The notes beneath the pieces are model-generated. The model was not told the origin of the DNA and ran no database searches. It worked only from the letters and a program-made list of their open reading frames with translations. This document shows, piece after piece, positions 16,948-25,309 of a stretch of DNA of 46,222 bases. The position numbers were made by a program, and so were the translations under genes. The stretch's first letter is position 1, and each line of letters opens with the position of its first letter. The stretch spans positions 1 through 46,222 of the IMG/VR virus record IMGVR_UViG_3300005253_000033. One strand, given 5' to 3'. The DNA comes from a virus.

Positions 16948-18266
16948 TATTGTGTCCTTCCTTTATCTAACAAAGTCTGCATTCGACCCGTATGGATATT
17001 TTTCTTTTGAAAGAAATCCCTTATGAGAAGAGGATTGGACCGGGTAGGCGACAGGATTATCCCCAGATTCCCACTTAGAATGGAAGTCGTCGTGATAATC
17101 CCCGCCAGGGAAAGGTCTATATTTATGTTACCGGAAAGCGTGGTAACCGCGGTTACCCCTCCTGCCAAGCCTCGAGTAATACCCACCTGGCCCACCAGGC
17201 TAGAGATTCCGGCGATAGGACCAGCCAAGCCTCGGGTTATTAGAACATTTCCAACCAGGGCAGAGGCCCCGGCGATAACCCCGGCCAGAGGATGGTCTAC
17301 AACCAGGTCTCCCGCCAGACCTGAGATCACCCCAATGGAACCGGCCAGGTCAATCATACCCACTACAGTCAGGTCGGCATCTAGGGTTGAAATCCCAATG
17401 ATTACTCCCGCCAGGGGCCTCTTTATACCAAGGGTTGCGGCAGGTAGGGCAGAGGTGGCCGATATTGTCCCCGCCAGGGAATGGTCAACGGCCAAGTTTC
17501 CGACAACTGTGGAGACGGCCGGGATGATACCGGCTAGTATAAGCTTATTAAGAACAATGTTGCCGACTAAAGTTGAAAGACCGGCAATAGAGCCCGCAAG
17601 TTGATGGGTGGTCCCTGCCGCCACTGGGCGGATAGCCATAGTCTGTGCTACCCATCCTTCGGTAGAAAGACTTGCCGTAAAGGTTCCTGGATCATCTGAG
17701 GCTGCATTTAACTCGCGTCGGGCCGATGCTAAACAGACCGATGCAATATCTGCGGCGTTTGCTACCAGAAAAGCTCCATCTGTATAGCTTGTTGGATAGG
17801 CGGATATGGTTATCGAGGCGGCGCCCCCATCATCAATTCCCATTAACGCCAAGAATAAAGTATCTTCTGCTCCCCAACTGGGACTAAGTGACGGCGGATC
17901 AGGGTTTGCATCGGTTCCCGTAGCGGAGGTTCCTACCTCCGGTGGTGTTGTACCGTGCCAAGAAGTAATCCTGTAGGTATCTGCGACGGCGAGATTGCTA
18001 CTGCTTGTAACGAAATCAACGGTTGTGGAATCTTCGGTACCATCCGCGATTTTGTAGTACCCGTTATATCTAATATCCGAGCCGACCGTGGTATTAAATA
18101 GATTGGTCCACCCCGAAGGAGTGGTCACCGTGAAGGTTCGATCGCAGACGAAAAAGACCAACAGCAAATCACCCGAATCCACTGTGGCGGGCATAGTAAC
18201 TGCATGGACAGTTGTGGAGATTGTGAATGCTTGTTGCGCTCTACTCGAAACAACAGGAAAAGCCAT
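16947..18266 (-). CDS. Virion protein with beta-sandwich head and nine LAG repeats
   Basis: A 439-residue protein. Residues 1-218 form a Ser/Thr-rich beta-sandwich-like domain (SGDLLLVFFVCDRT, ITSWHGT, DTLFLALMGID). Residues 223-406 are nine hydrophobic repeats of 20-22 residues, each starting LAG and containing a pattern like S-x-L-x-G-x-L-x-I; LAG begins at 223, 244, 264, 285, 307, 327, 347, 367 and 387. The end is basic. It lies between the capsid and connector genes, so a head fibre or neck decoration is likely. Function is not known. Confidence 0.75.
   Translation of the reverse strand: MAFPVVSSRAQQAFTISTTVHAVTMPATVDSGDLLLVFFVCDRTFTVTTPSGWTNLFNTTVGSDIRYNGYYKIADGTEDSTTVDFVTSSSNLAVADTYRITSWHGTTPPEVGTSATGTDANPDPPSLSPSWGAEDTLFLALMGIDDGGAASITISAYPTSYTDGAFLVANAADIASVCLASARRELNAASDDPGTFTASLSTEGWVAQTMAIRPVAAGTTHQLAGSIAGLSTLVGNIVLNKLILAGIIPAVSTVVGNLAVDHSLAGTISATSALPAATLGIKRPLAGVIIGISTLDADLTVVGMIDLAGSIGVISGLAGDLVVDHPLAGVIAGASALVGNVLITRGLAGPIAGISSLVGQVGITRGLAGGVTAVTTLSGNINIDLSLAGIITTTSILSGNLGIILSPTRSNPLLIRDFFQKKNIHTGRMQTLLDKGRTQ
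17049..17600 (-). repeat. Nine tandem coding repeats (about 60-66 bp each)
   Basis: DNA coding for the nine LAG repeats. The DNA copies have diverged while the protein pattern (LAG, then S-x-L, then G-x-L-x-I) is kept, so the array is old or under selection at protein level. Confidence 0.75.
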
Positions 18267-18301
18267 TAGCTCTCTCTCCGCCTTTCCCCCTTGGGGATTC
18301 C

Positions 18302-18733
18302 CTAGGGGACGGGATTTACCCTTGTCCCGTCGCCCGGCAAAGGGACCATGACAGCCCTCGCCTCCACGCTGTCTATACTTTCAAAGTCGCCGATCTCTGT
18401 TCTTAGCACCGTTGTAGCCACAAATTTACGTAACCCTAGTCTTTGATTGTTAGCTCCGTCAATCAGGTGCGAAAGTCCAGTCATTGGCGCGCTTGCTCCC
18501 GCTGGGGCAGGTTCCATCCCGAGCGAAAACCTCTGCCCGCCCGTGATGTCCCACAGATGGAACGCACTAATACAATCCAGTTCGGTGGAGTCAGCACACC
18601 CTCGAGCGGTTGCCGAAAAGTGTGGGTAATCCAAGGTCAACAAAAACGGTTCGCCTACGGTAATCTTTGTAGGTGGTGCTTGCGCAAACAGCGGCATGGC
18701 CGCCAACAGCATTACCAGAATCAGTGTTTTCAT
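18302..18733 (-). CDS. Exported protein of unknown function
   Basis: A 143-residue protein with a clear Sec signal peptide (MKTLILVMLLAAMPLFAQA, cleavage after AQA). The mature part is about 124 residues with two Cys in one loop (GCADSTELDC) that may form a disulphide. The ATG at 18733 is chosen because GGAGG lies 5 bases before it and it overlaps the stop of the small upstream gene (ATGA). An exported protein inside a head operon may be a moron acting in the host envelope. No family recognised. Confidence 0.7.
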   Translation of the reverse strand: MKTLILVMLLAAMPLFAQAPPTKITVGEPFLLTLDYPHFSATARGCADSTELDCISAFHLWDITGGQRFSLGMEPAPAGASAPMTGLSHLIDGANNQRLGLRKFVATTVLRTEIGDFESIDSVEARAVMVPLPGDGTRVNPVP

Positions 18734-18900
18734 TTTTCCTCCATCCATTGTTTTAATATCGTCAAGCTGGCCCGTAATCCATTAAGTTCAACCTTCGCAT
18801 CTTCTGCGTCGACCACGACACGAGACAGTCTTATTTTGAACTTGTCAATAAGTATCCTCGCCTTCTCTAGTTCTTTGACCTGACTGAGCAGAGAATCCAT
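18730..18900 (-). CDS. Small coiled-coil protein, 56 aa
   Basis: A 56-residue protein made almost entirely of heptad-like charged and hydrophobic residues, so a coiled coil is predicted (MDSLLSQVKELEKARIL...). Its stop overlaps the ATG of the exported protein (ATGA), and its ATG follows directly after the stop of an 18-residue frame. The tight coupling supports expression. Confidence 0.65.
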   Translation of the reverse strand: MDSLLSQVKELEKARILIDKFKIRLSRVVVDAEDAKVELNGLRASLTILKQWMEEK

Positions 18901-18957
18901 TTACGCCTCGGCGGCTACAGTTCGGTGAGCCCCGGCAAAGAACCCGCGCAGGTTCAT
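18901..18957 (-). CDS. Possible 18-residue leader peptide
   Basis: A very short frame (MNLRGFFAGAHRTVAAEA) whose stop is directly followed by the ATG of the 56-residue protein. A GGGG run lies about 8 bases upstream. It could be a leader or chance. Confidence 0.3.
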   Translation of the reverse strand: MNLRGFFAGAHRTVAAEA

Positions 18958-18968
18958 TTCGATACCCC

Positions 18969-19373
18969 TTAGTCCAGGGTAATGTCGAGCGCGCCGATTG
19001 CAAACTCCGCCGTGTCCCCATCGTTAATCGTCTTTGAGGTGGTCAACGCTCCGGTGGCCAAGAGGTTCCCGGCCGTCAGGGCATCGAAAATCCCAAAATG
19101 CGTTACCGTACCCCAGCTTCCGCCCGACGCCGTGGCAAACGTGATGACGATCGCGTTGTCCAGGGCTCCCGCCGCGGCGACGGTCCAGGTCGTCTTGTTG
19201 TTGGCCGGGGCCGGACGTGCGTAGCCGTTGCCCACCGGTTCCGTGAAGTTGGTACCGTTATCGGCGGGTGTCGTGGTTGAGAGTCCAATCCAGCTGGTGA
19301 CCGGCTCCGGGTAATCCAGGCCACCGAACAATTGATCTAAAACTTCAAGTTCAAGAAAATCTGTAAAACTCAT
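18969..19373 (-). CDS. Phage tail-fibre-like structural protein (Gp80-like)
   Basis: A 134-residue protein matching a well-known phage pattern: a helical start (FTDFLELEVLDQLFGG), WIGLSTTTP, GYARPA, then WGTVTHFGIFDA, TAGNLLATGALT and a final ALDITLD. Family members are virion proteins often coded near the capsid gene. A terminator hairpin lies between it and the capsid gene. Confidence 0.75.
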   Translation of the reverse strand: MSFTDFLELEVLDQLFGGLDYPEPVTSWIGLSTTTPADNGTNFTEPVGNGYARPAPANNKTTWTVAAAGALDNAIVITFATASGGSWGTVTHFGIFDALTAGNLLATGALTTSKTINDGDTAEFAIGALDITLD

Positions 19374-19390
19374 ACCTCCTCCTTCTCTAG

Positions 19391-19420
19391 AGATAAAGGG
19401 GTTTCCGTCAAGAAACCCCC
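19391..19420 (-). terminator. Hairpin terminator after the capsid gene
   Basis: A perfect 8-bp stem (19398-19405 with 19412-19419, GGGGTTTC/GAAACCCC) with a 6-nt loop, followed on the minus strand by TTTATCT. It is a weak intrinsic terminator that would reduce expression beyond the capsid gene. Confidence 0.7.
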
Positions 19421-19447
19421 TGCGCCGCGAAGTTCCTCTATCCCAGG

Positions 19448-20584
19448 TTAAGCCGAACCGACCTGGGCAAAGGTAAATCTCGGGTCAATCTGAACGCCCC
19501 CGAGGATATGGCGAACCCTCCACCACATGGAGTCGGTCAGGAAATCACCGTCCAGGGGCGAGATGTCTCCGCCGCCGATCGCTTGTTTGTCAGGAGCCTT
19601 CATTACCAATTGAGGGGCCTCACGACCTCTCATGAAGTTGAGTTGAGCCGACCGACCAGACGACAGGTTGGCGAACAGATACCAGGTGAAGTTCTTCGCC
19701 CCTGAGGTATCCACGATGGGAAGATAGGGATTGACGTGTCCCGTAATGCTGAACGCCGGGCCTAGCCGAATGGTGGCCAAGGTGGTCGGAACCATGGTGA
19801 GGTCGGTCCGTAAAAGCTTCAGCATGGCAATTTCCTTGAACGGAGGAACGACCAGAGAGAAGCTTTCAATCAGGATGGGTTCCCCGTCCGTATCTTTCTG
19901 TTCCCGTAGGGCCGCTACGGCAAGCTCCAGACCGGCCTGGTCGAGGTTGGAGGTTCCTAGATTGTCGATGGTCGCCCCGTCGATCGGGTGGGTCAGGGCG
20001 TCCCCGTAAAGCAGAACGTTGGGCCCGGTACTTTGAGTGATAAGACTTGTGGCCTGGAAGAACTCCGTCCGAAGGGCGGCATCGGCCAACCGCTGGGCCA
20101 CGTCATTGAACGCCCCCAGCTCGTCGTTGACCATCGCCTCCCAACCCAAACCGAACAGGCGCCCGTACTTCTTGAGGGTGATGGAAACCTTACCCTCGCC
20201 GAGTTCCTTGTCCTGTTTGTACTCACCACGTTGACTAACGGTATTGAGACGCCCTTGGAGTCCGAAGATTCCAATTGCGTCGGAGGGCCGAAAGTCCCGT
20301 TGGGTTCCTGCGGCAATATAGTTCCGCCAATCCGGCCGAGCAATCTGATACTTTGCCAGGAGTTGTCGCTCTAGCACGTTACCAAAGAGAAGTGGGAAAT
20401 CAGAGGTTGAGGAGGCCTCCTCCAAAAGATACGCGCGCTTGCGTGCGGAGTACCCCCTCGCGTTTGAAACCAGCTCGATGAACGTGTTCAAACGTTCGTT
20501 GAAGTTATGAATTTTCGAGGCCCGTTCACCCACGGAGGGGTCGAGCTTCTCATCCTTCATAACCTCTAGAATATCCTTCTTCAT
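19448..20584 (-). CDS. Major capsid protein (HK97 fold)
   Basis: A 378-residue protein located after protease/scaffold and DUF2190 genes. It has a charged N-terminal helix (about 1-50), a Mu gpT-like core with RPDWRNYIAAG, KKYGRLFGLGWEAMVNDELG and a C-terminal WWRVRHILGGVQIDPR. Strong ribosome binding site (GGAGGAGG) and a terminator directly downstream fit a very abundant product. Fold is inferred from order and pattern. Confidence 0.85.
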   Translation of the reverse strand: MKKDILEVMKDEKLDPSVGERASKIHNFNERLNTFIELVSNARGYSARKRAYLLEEASSTSDFPLLFGNVLERQLLAKYQIARPDWRNYIAAGTQRDFRPSDAIGIFGLQGRLNTVSQRGEYKQDKELGEGKVSITLKKYGRLFGLGWEAMVNDELGAFNDVAQRLADAALRTEFFQATSLITQSTGPNVLLYGDALTHPIDGATIDNLGTSNLDQAGLELAVAALREQKDTDGEPILIESFSLVVPPFKEIAMLKLLRTDLTMVPTTLATIRLGPAFSITGHVNPYLPIVDTSGAKNFTWYLFANLSSGRSAQLNFMRGREAPQLVMKAPDKQAIGGGDISPLDGDFLTDSMWWRVRHILGGVQIDPRFTFAQVGSA

Positions 20585-20621
20585 TGTAAAAATCCTCCTC
20601 CTGCTTGAGATGTTACGGGGG

Positions 20622-21011
20622 CTACCCGTCCTTCATCATTACCGGGATGGTTGCGGTGAGCCCGGCGCCCACGGTTCCCAGAGCATAACCCAGCAAGACA
20701 CCCAGAGTTCCGTCCTTGTTAATCTGACCCTCCGGTACATCAATGTAGAGGGCGTCCCCTACGGCCACGGCAGAGTCCGCCGGGACCTGGTCTCGACCGG
20801 TAACCGCAAGGCGATGTACGCCCTTTCGCAGTACCGGAATTTGGGTGGTAGTAGCCACCGCATCGATTTGAGCGATTCCGGCAAACTGGTCACCGGCCCC
20901 AAAGGTGCAGGGTTCCCCACTGTTTACCAACCCGTCACCTGAATCGATGTGGGTCAGCGTTGACTCCGCCACGGTCAGCGTGTTACCTACTTGCTCGAAG
21001 TTCTTTGCCAT
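20622..21011 (-). CDS. DUF2190 capsid decoration protein
   Basis: A 129-residue beta-rich protein of the DUF2190 type, with the NSGEPCTFGAGDQFAGIAQID and AVGDALYID segments. Members decorate or stabilise heads and lie next to the capsid gene, as here. Confidence 0.8.
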   Translation of the reverse strand: MAKNFEQVGNTLTVAESTLTHIDSGDGLVNSGEPCTFGAGDQFAGIAQIDAVATTTQIPVLRKGVHRLAVTGRDQVPADSAVAVGDALYIDVPEGQINKDGTLGVLLGYALGTVGAGLTATIPVMMKDG

Positions 21012-21038
21012 TTGTAAATCCTCCTCCTTGTGATGATA

Positions 21039-21515
21039 TTAGAGAGAGGCCGCTATCTTGGCCTCCTTCTCGTCGAGACCCAGACGGATGAACCCCTTTT
21101 CCAGGTTCTCCTGAATTTCCTTCTGGGCCTTGGGGTCAATTACCTTGTCCCCGTCCTCCCCGCCCGAACCACCCATGTTCGACGCTCCGGATGGTTGGGT
21201 AAGGCTTTCGACGTACTTCCGCTCGGCCTCGATCGCTACGGGTACGTCGGTGATGGTCTCCGCGGTTTCGAACTGTTTTTTCAACCGCTCCTGGGAGGGT
21301 TTCGGAAGCTTAGAGGCCTCGATCAACTTGCCGACCTCCATCTGATTTTTGGCCACAACGCCTTCTTTGTCTTTCTTGGCCAGGTTGTCCTTGGCTTCCT
21401 TGAGTTCTTTGCTCAGCGTTTTTTCCCGGTCCTCGGAAACCTTTGACTTGACATCAAACTCTCCGGCCTGCCGGGTAAGCTTGTCGTTTTTCTCCTGTAG
21501 TTCCTTGTTGTCCAT
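21039..21515 (-). CDS. Scaffold protein from internal start
   Basis: The ATG at 21515 lies in the frame of the protease gene, with GAGGAGGAG about 7 bases upstream. It would give a 158-residue coiled-coil protein equal to the scaffold half, as lambda Nu3 is made inside C. Confidence 0.6.
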   Translation of the reverse strand: MDNKELQEKNDKLTRQAGEFDVKSKVSEDREKTLSKELKEAKDNLAKKDKEGVVAKNQMEVGKLIEASKLPKPSQERLKKQFETAETITDVPVAIEAERKYVESLTQPSGASNMGGSGGEDGDKVIDPKAQKEIQENLEKGFIRLGLDEKEAKIAASL

Positions 21516-22130
21516 ACCTTCTCCTCCTCGTTCAGATTGTAGTTGGGTTAATAGGTCCGGCCGCTTGGTTTTGATCTCCTCCAAGGTCAGCAGACCTAAC
21601 GATACCTTCGGGGCGGCGGATTCAAATACCTCTACCCGGCCCCCGGCTCCCGCCTCCGTCACGAAGTCCACCGAGGCGCTTTCTAAGAGACTTTCAACCA
21701 TCAGGGTATCCACCCCCTCATGCTTTGTCGGGGTACCCTCCCCGATGGCCCGGATGCTGATGCCCATCTGATGCTGCAGATTGTGGGAGGCCAGGTTGGC
21801 TAGCTGGGTCTTTAAGCTCTCACTGATGACGGCCGCCCGAGCCCTTACCCGCCCGTCGCTCTCCACCCAAAGGTCCTTTATCTGTCCGGCCCAGTTCCCG
21901 ACCGAGCCCTCCGGCTTTTCGGACCTTTCCCGGGCGGAGGCGTGGTCCAGAAACATCTTAGCCCCGGCAAAGACCTTATGGTCTCGTTTCAAGACCTCCC
22001 GGGGATAGAACCGACTCTTTGAGTGGTTGAACCCAGGCTTGATAATAGTGATGGTCACCTCCCCCTTTGTCGGGTTGTAAGTTCCCTCTTGCAAGGAAAC
22101 CGTGTCGCCCAGCCAGCAACGATTCTTCAT
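21039..22130 (-). CDS. Prohead protease fused to scaffold
   Basis: A 363-residue protein. Residues 1-170 resemble the herpesvirus-like (S78/U35) prohead protease: GFNHSKSRFYPREVL, a His in MFLDH, and the SLLESASVDFVTEAGAGG strand. Residues 206-363 are a charged coiled coil typical of scaffolds, ending in a helix. An in-frame ATG at residue 206 has its own strong ribosome binding site, so free scaffold is probably also made. Confidence 0.8.
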   Translation of the reverse strand: MKNRCWLGDTVSLQEGTYNPTKGEVTITIIKPGFNHSKSRFYPREVLKRDHKVFAGAKMFLDHASARERSEKPEGSVGNWAGQIKDLWVESDGRVRARAAVISESLKTQLANLASHNLQHQMGISIRAIGEGTPTKHEGVDTLMVESLLESASVDFVTEAGAGGRVEVFESAAPKVSLGLLTLEEIKTKRPDLLTQLQSERGGEGMDNKELQEKNDKLTRQAGEFDVKSKVSEDREKTLSKELKEAKDNLAKKDKEGVVAKNQMEVGKLIEASKLPKPSQERLKKQFETAETITDVPVAIEAERKYVESLTQPSGASNMGGSGGEDGDKVIDPKAQKEIQENLEKGFIRLGLDEKEAKIAASL

Positions 22131-22147
22131 TTTTCTTCTTCCTCCTC

Positions 22148-22261
22148 TTATTGAGGTTGGTTCCTTAACGGTAGTTCTGATTCTCCCATTCGTCTAGGAC
22201 CCAGGTCGGTAAAGTCCAGGGTAGGGTCAAAGGGTACTTGTGGAAGTTCATTGGTTTCCAT
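22148..22261 (-). CDS. Small acidic protein, 37 aa
   Basis: A 37-residue frame (METNELPQVPFDPTLDFTDL...) whose ATG overlaps the stop of the MuF-like gene (TAATG), a sign of coupled translation. It ends 17 bp before the protease start. No family recognised. Confidence 0.55.
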   Translation of the reverse strand: METNELPQVPFDPTLDFTDLGPRRMGESELPLRNQPQ

Positions 22262-23829
22262 TAAAAGACCCCTTCCTGTTGTATTCTAAACCAGTTTACC
22301 TTAACTTTCTTTATGGTTCTGACCTCTCGACTAATTACCTTAAATATACCGTCGGTAATAAACTCCACCTCTCTAGCAAAATTTCCACCCACCAAAGAGC
22401 TGGCATTGATACCCTTTGAGGCACCTACCAGCTCAAACATTACCGACTCATCGCCTTCAAGAGCAGTCGAGGGACTAATACCGGCAAATTCTTCTGCGAT
22501 ATTCCGATTATATGAAAACGATTGCGGGCCGAGTTGCATCTTACTACCTACTTGAACCTTTAATAACTTTATAGCCTCTTCTCCCTCAAATAAGCTAAGC
22601 CCTCGATAGGTTGTCCGTTGAACGGTAGGGGCGGCCCGTATTCCAAGAATCAATGACTCCGCGGGAGAACCCCCAAGATTTATTTGAACCCCGCGTTTTA
22701 TTAAATTTTCAGCGGAGGCCCTAATTCCCTCAGTACCTTCTCGAGACCATATATCAACAGAACGTTTTAAGTTTTGAAGTTCAAAATCCTTTTTAATGGT
22801 CCTTGCCAAGGTTGCCCTAGCCTCTGAAGAAATGTCGGCGAATCGTTCTGGAAGTAAGGCTACCCCTCGCTTGAACTTTTCACTTACCCCCGGAATACCG
22901 GGAGCAGATACCAAAAGCTCCAGAACCGGAGGCCTTATCTCTGCGGGGGTGGGGGCCGGTGGGGGCGGCACCGCCGGTTTGACCTTTACCGGCTTAGAAA
23001 CCGAGGAGGCGACCTTTGGTTTCCCAAGATTCCGGGCAGGAACGATGGTACAGAGACAATTGGGATGGAACGGCGACCGTAGGTGACCTGAGTTAAAGGC
23101 CCGGTCGACCGGGATTCCCCCCTGATTCTTATTGGCAATGCAGATGGGACAGGGCGCGGGTGAGAGGACCACAGTCTTGAACTTAGCCCCCCGTTCCATC
23201 ATCCGTTCCAGGGCACCCTGTGATAGGGCATGATTTGTCTCGGTCAATGAAATCATCTTTGCGCGCGCGCGATTCATCTTAGGAAAATCTGTCCGAATAC
23301 GTCGAGCCAGACCCCGAACGCCTACCCGGTCCCGAATCCCGCCCCCTACCACGGAGGCCAGACGGTTCCGGGTGGTCTCATCTATCCCGCGTACCAGCGA
23401 CGAGCCCCTCTGGACGGCCCATGTAGCCGCTCGTATGTCACCCTCCAGAACGGAGGAGTCTACCTCGGCCAGAAGAAGCTTTTGGTCGGTCTGGGTCCTT
23501 CCTTCCAGAAAGGCACGCCTCAAGTTTCCAAATAAGATGCTAAACAATAGGTTGGAATTCTCCAGAATTAAGGGTTCAACCCCACTGGACACCTCCCTCT
23601 CCGCGGCCGCTGCCGCTGCATCAAGATTAAGCGGGTCTACCACCAGGCTTTCCGCCAAGTCCTCCAGGTGTATAGCTTCTATCTGAAACTGTAACTTTCG
23701 AAAGTAGGCTTCCAGATCACGGCGAAGGGAATTGGAGAGACGTACCCCCAGGGCCGACAAAGTGCCCGTACGTCGAAGGGCCTCCTCCAGAAGACCTAGT
23801 TCATTAGCCAGCAGATTCAATGCTCTCAC
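22261..23829 (-). CDS. MuF-like minor head protein with C-terminal ADP-ribosyltransferase domain
   Basis: A 522-residue protein. Residues about 140-270 carry the Mu F head-morphogenesis pattern, with TETNHALSQGA, a PCPIC cysteine pair and HPNCLC. A Pro-rich linker (about 280-305) follows. Residues about 330-500 match an R-S-E class ADP-ribosyltransferase: Arg409 in YRG, Ser437-Phe-Ser439 as the STS-like strand, and Glu487-Val-Glu489 as the ExE catalytic motif. Such fusions deliver the enzyme into the host with the DNA, as T4 Alt does. The start is GTG with AAGGA upstream, overlapping the portal end by 26 bp. Catalysis is predicted, not shown. Confidence 0.85.
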   Translation of the reverse strand: MRALNLLANELGLLEEALRRTGTLSALGVRLSNSLRRDLEAYFRKLQFQIEAIHLEDLAESLVVDPLNLDAAAAAAEREVSSGVEPLILENSNLLFSILFGNLRRAFLEGRTQTDQKLLLAEVDSSVLEGDIRAATWAVQRGSSLVRGIDETTRNRLASVVGGGIRDRVGVRGLARRIRTDFPKMNRARAKMISLTETNHALSQGALERMMERGAKFKTVVLSPAPCPICIANKNQGGIPVDRAFNSGHLRSPFHPNCLCTIVPARNLGKPKVASSVSKPVKVKPAVPPPPAPTPAEIRPPVLELLVSAPGIPGVSEKFKRGVALLPERFADISSEARATLARTIKKDFELQNLKRSVDIWSREGTEGIRASAENLIKRGVQINLGGSPAESLILGIRAAPTVQRTTYRGLSLFEGEEAIKLLKVQVGSKMQLGPQSFSYNRNIAEEFAGISPSTALEGDESVMFELVGASKGINASSLVGGNFAREVEFITDGIFKVISREVRTIKKVKVNWFRIQQEGVF

Positions 23830-25309
23830 GAAGTTCCTTTACCGCCCTCAAAGTAGATTCCACCTTAGCCTGGTCCACCAGGGTCGGTGGGGTCTGTCGC
23901 TGGCGTTCCAGCTCGGCGGCCTGGTCCTCTTGCTTTTTAGCCGCCTCCTTTTTCAACTTCTTAAACTCCTTTAGGACCTCACTGGCGTTTCGGATACCCA
24001 GGCTGGTGATGACCTTTAGGACAATCTCATCCAGATTCTTGAGCTCCGGCAGGGCGGTCACCATCTTACTGACGGCCTCCGCCACGGCCTTAAAATCGGT
24101 CTCCACGATGGGGGGCCAGTCCAGGTCCATCTTACCCAGGTTGTCGGTTTCCAGGACGATGGCGAACAAATCCCTATAGGTATCCGTCCATAGTTCCCGG
24201 AAGGATTGAAACTGTTTGAGCATGGGAAGTTCCATGGCCGTGGCCGTGGCTAGGTTTCCGGTGGACGGATCACCAAAGTAATGAAGGAAGACACCCACAG
24301 CGGAACAAAACATCAACTTTATTTGATTGGCGTCATCCTTGGCATTACCCGCCCCGGTATCCCGGGGCATATGGGATAGTTCCGCCCCCTCCGACTCGAA
24401 CCAGGTGGACCCGGGGGCCGCCGGGGGATTGCTCTCCTTAGTGGCCCCGGTCTGAAAACTGGATTGAAGCTGTTTGAAAAGCTTGTTTACGGCTCCGGCC
24501 GTCTTACCCTTTAGCTTCATGGCAAACTGTGCCAGGGACCGAACGATGGAAACCCGGGCCTCCATGAAGTTCTTTACCTCTCGCGACCATGCGATACCGG
24601 GTACCAGCAACCCGTTTCCCCAATGCTTAATAGAATCATAGGCCACGTGGTAAACAATGGCCTCCTCAAAGTCTGTTATCAACTTCCCGTCGCTGTCCTT
24701 TATATCAACGACCCTCTCATCCTCACCCGCCTGGGTAGCCTCGGCGGTCCAGTCCCTATAGAAGAGTCTCTTTTCTCCGCCGTCCGCTAAGAAGAACCGG
24801 CGCTCGTAGGCCAGCACACGTTCCTCGTCATTCGGGTCCGTAATGATGTTAGCAATCTGAAGGGGGTCGATGGTTCGTAGAAGCGGACCAGTGGATGTCG
24901 GGAATATTACGAAGAAGACATCACCATCTACCAGCAACCGACGGGCCAACTTCTTTTGGCCTTGACTAGATAGAAGAACCCGGTTTCGACGGTCCTCCCA
25001 GAACTCCGTCACACGGATACTTTGAGTTGAGTCCTTAATGCTGAAATTCAAACCTTTCCCTACGGAATAATCTACCCAGATGCGAATCGCCTGCTTGGCC
25101 AAAGGATCAAACCGCCAATGAATTCTTGAGCGCTTAATAAGGGCCATTCGGTCGACGGTTTGAAGACCCTCCTCTTCACCACTGAACCGTACCCAGCCCT
25201 TATCTTCCAAAGCCAACTCCAGTTCTGCAGAGGAATGAATCGCCTCCTCAAGTAACTTCCCGACGGCCTGGGCCTTTGTTTTTCGCATACGTTTTGGCTT
25301 AATAATCAT
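23804..25309 (-). CDS. Portal protein
   Basis: A 501-residue protein after the large terminase. It has the portal pattern: IRIWVDYSVGKGL near residues 75-90, LLVDGDVFFVI, DPLQIANI, VYHVAYDSIKHWGNGLL, and a C-terminal charged helix (about 440-500). Forms the DNA entry pore of the head. Its ATG directly follows the terminase stop. Confidence 0.9.
   Translation of the reverse strand: MIIKPKRMRKTKAQAVGKLLEEAIHSSAELELALEDKGWVRFSGEEEGLQTVDRMALIKRSRIHWRFDPLAKQAIRIWVDYSVGKGLNFSIKDSTQSIRVTEFWEDRRNRVLLSSQGQKKLARRLLVDGDVFFVIFPTSTGPLLRTIDPLQIANIITDPNDEERVLAYERRFFLADGGEKRLFYRDWTAEATQAGEDERVVDIKDSDGKLITDFEEAIVYHVAYDSIKHWGNGLLVPGIAWSREVKNFMEARVSIVRSLAQFAMKLKGKTAGAVNKLFKQLQSSFQTGATKESNPPAAPGSTWFESEGAELSHMPRDTGAGNAKDDANQIKLMFCSAVGVFLHYFGDPSTGNLATATAMELPMLKQFQSFRELWTDTYRDLFAIVLETDNLGKMDLDWPPIVETDFKAVAEAVSKMVTALPELKNLDEIVLKVITSLGIRNASEVLKEFKKLKKEAAKKQEDQAAELERQRQTPPTLVDQAKVESTLRAVKELRESIESAG

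Noticed and set aside
17023-17604. 193-codon open frame on the plus strand with apparent repeats
   Set aside because: It is the antisense of the LAG repeat gene and repeats only because that gene does.
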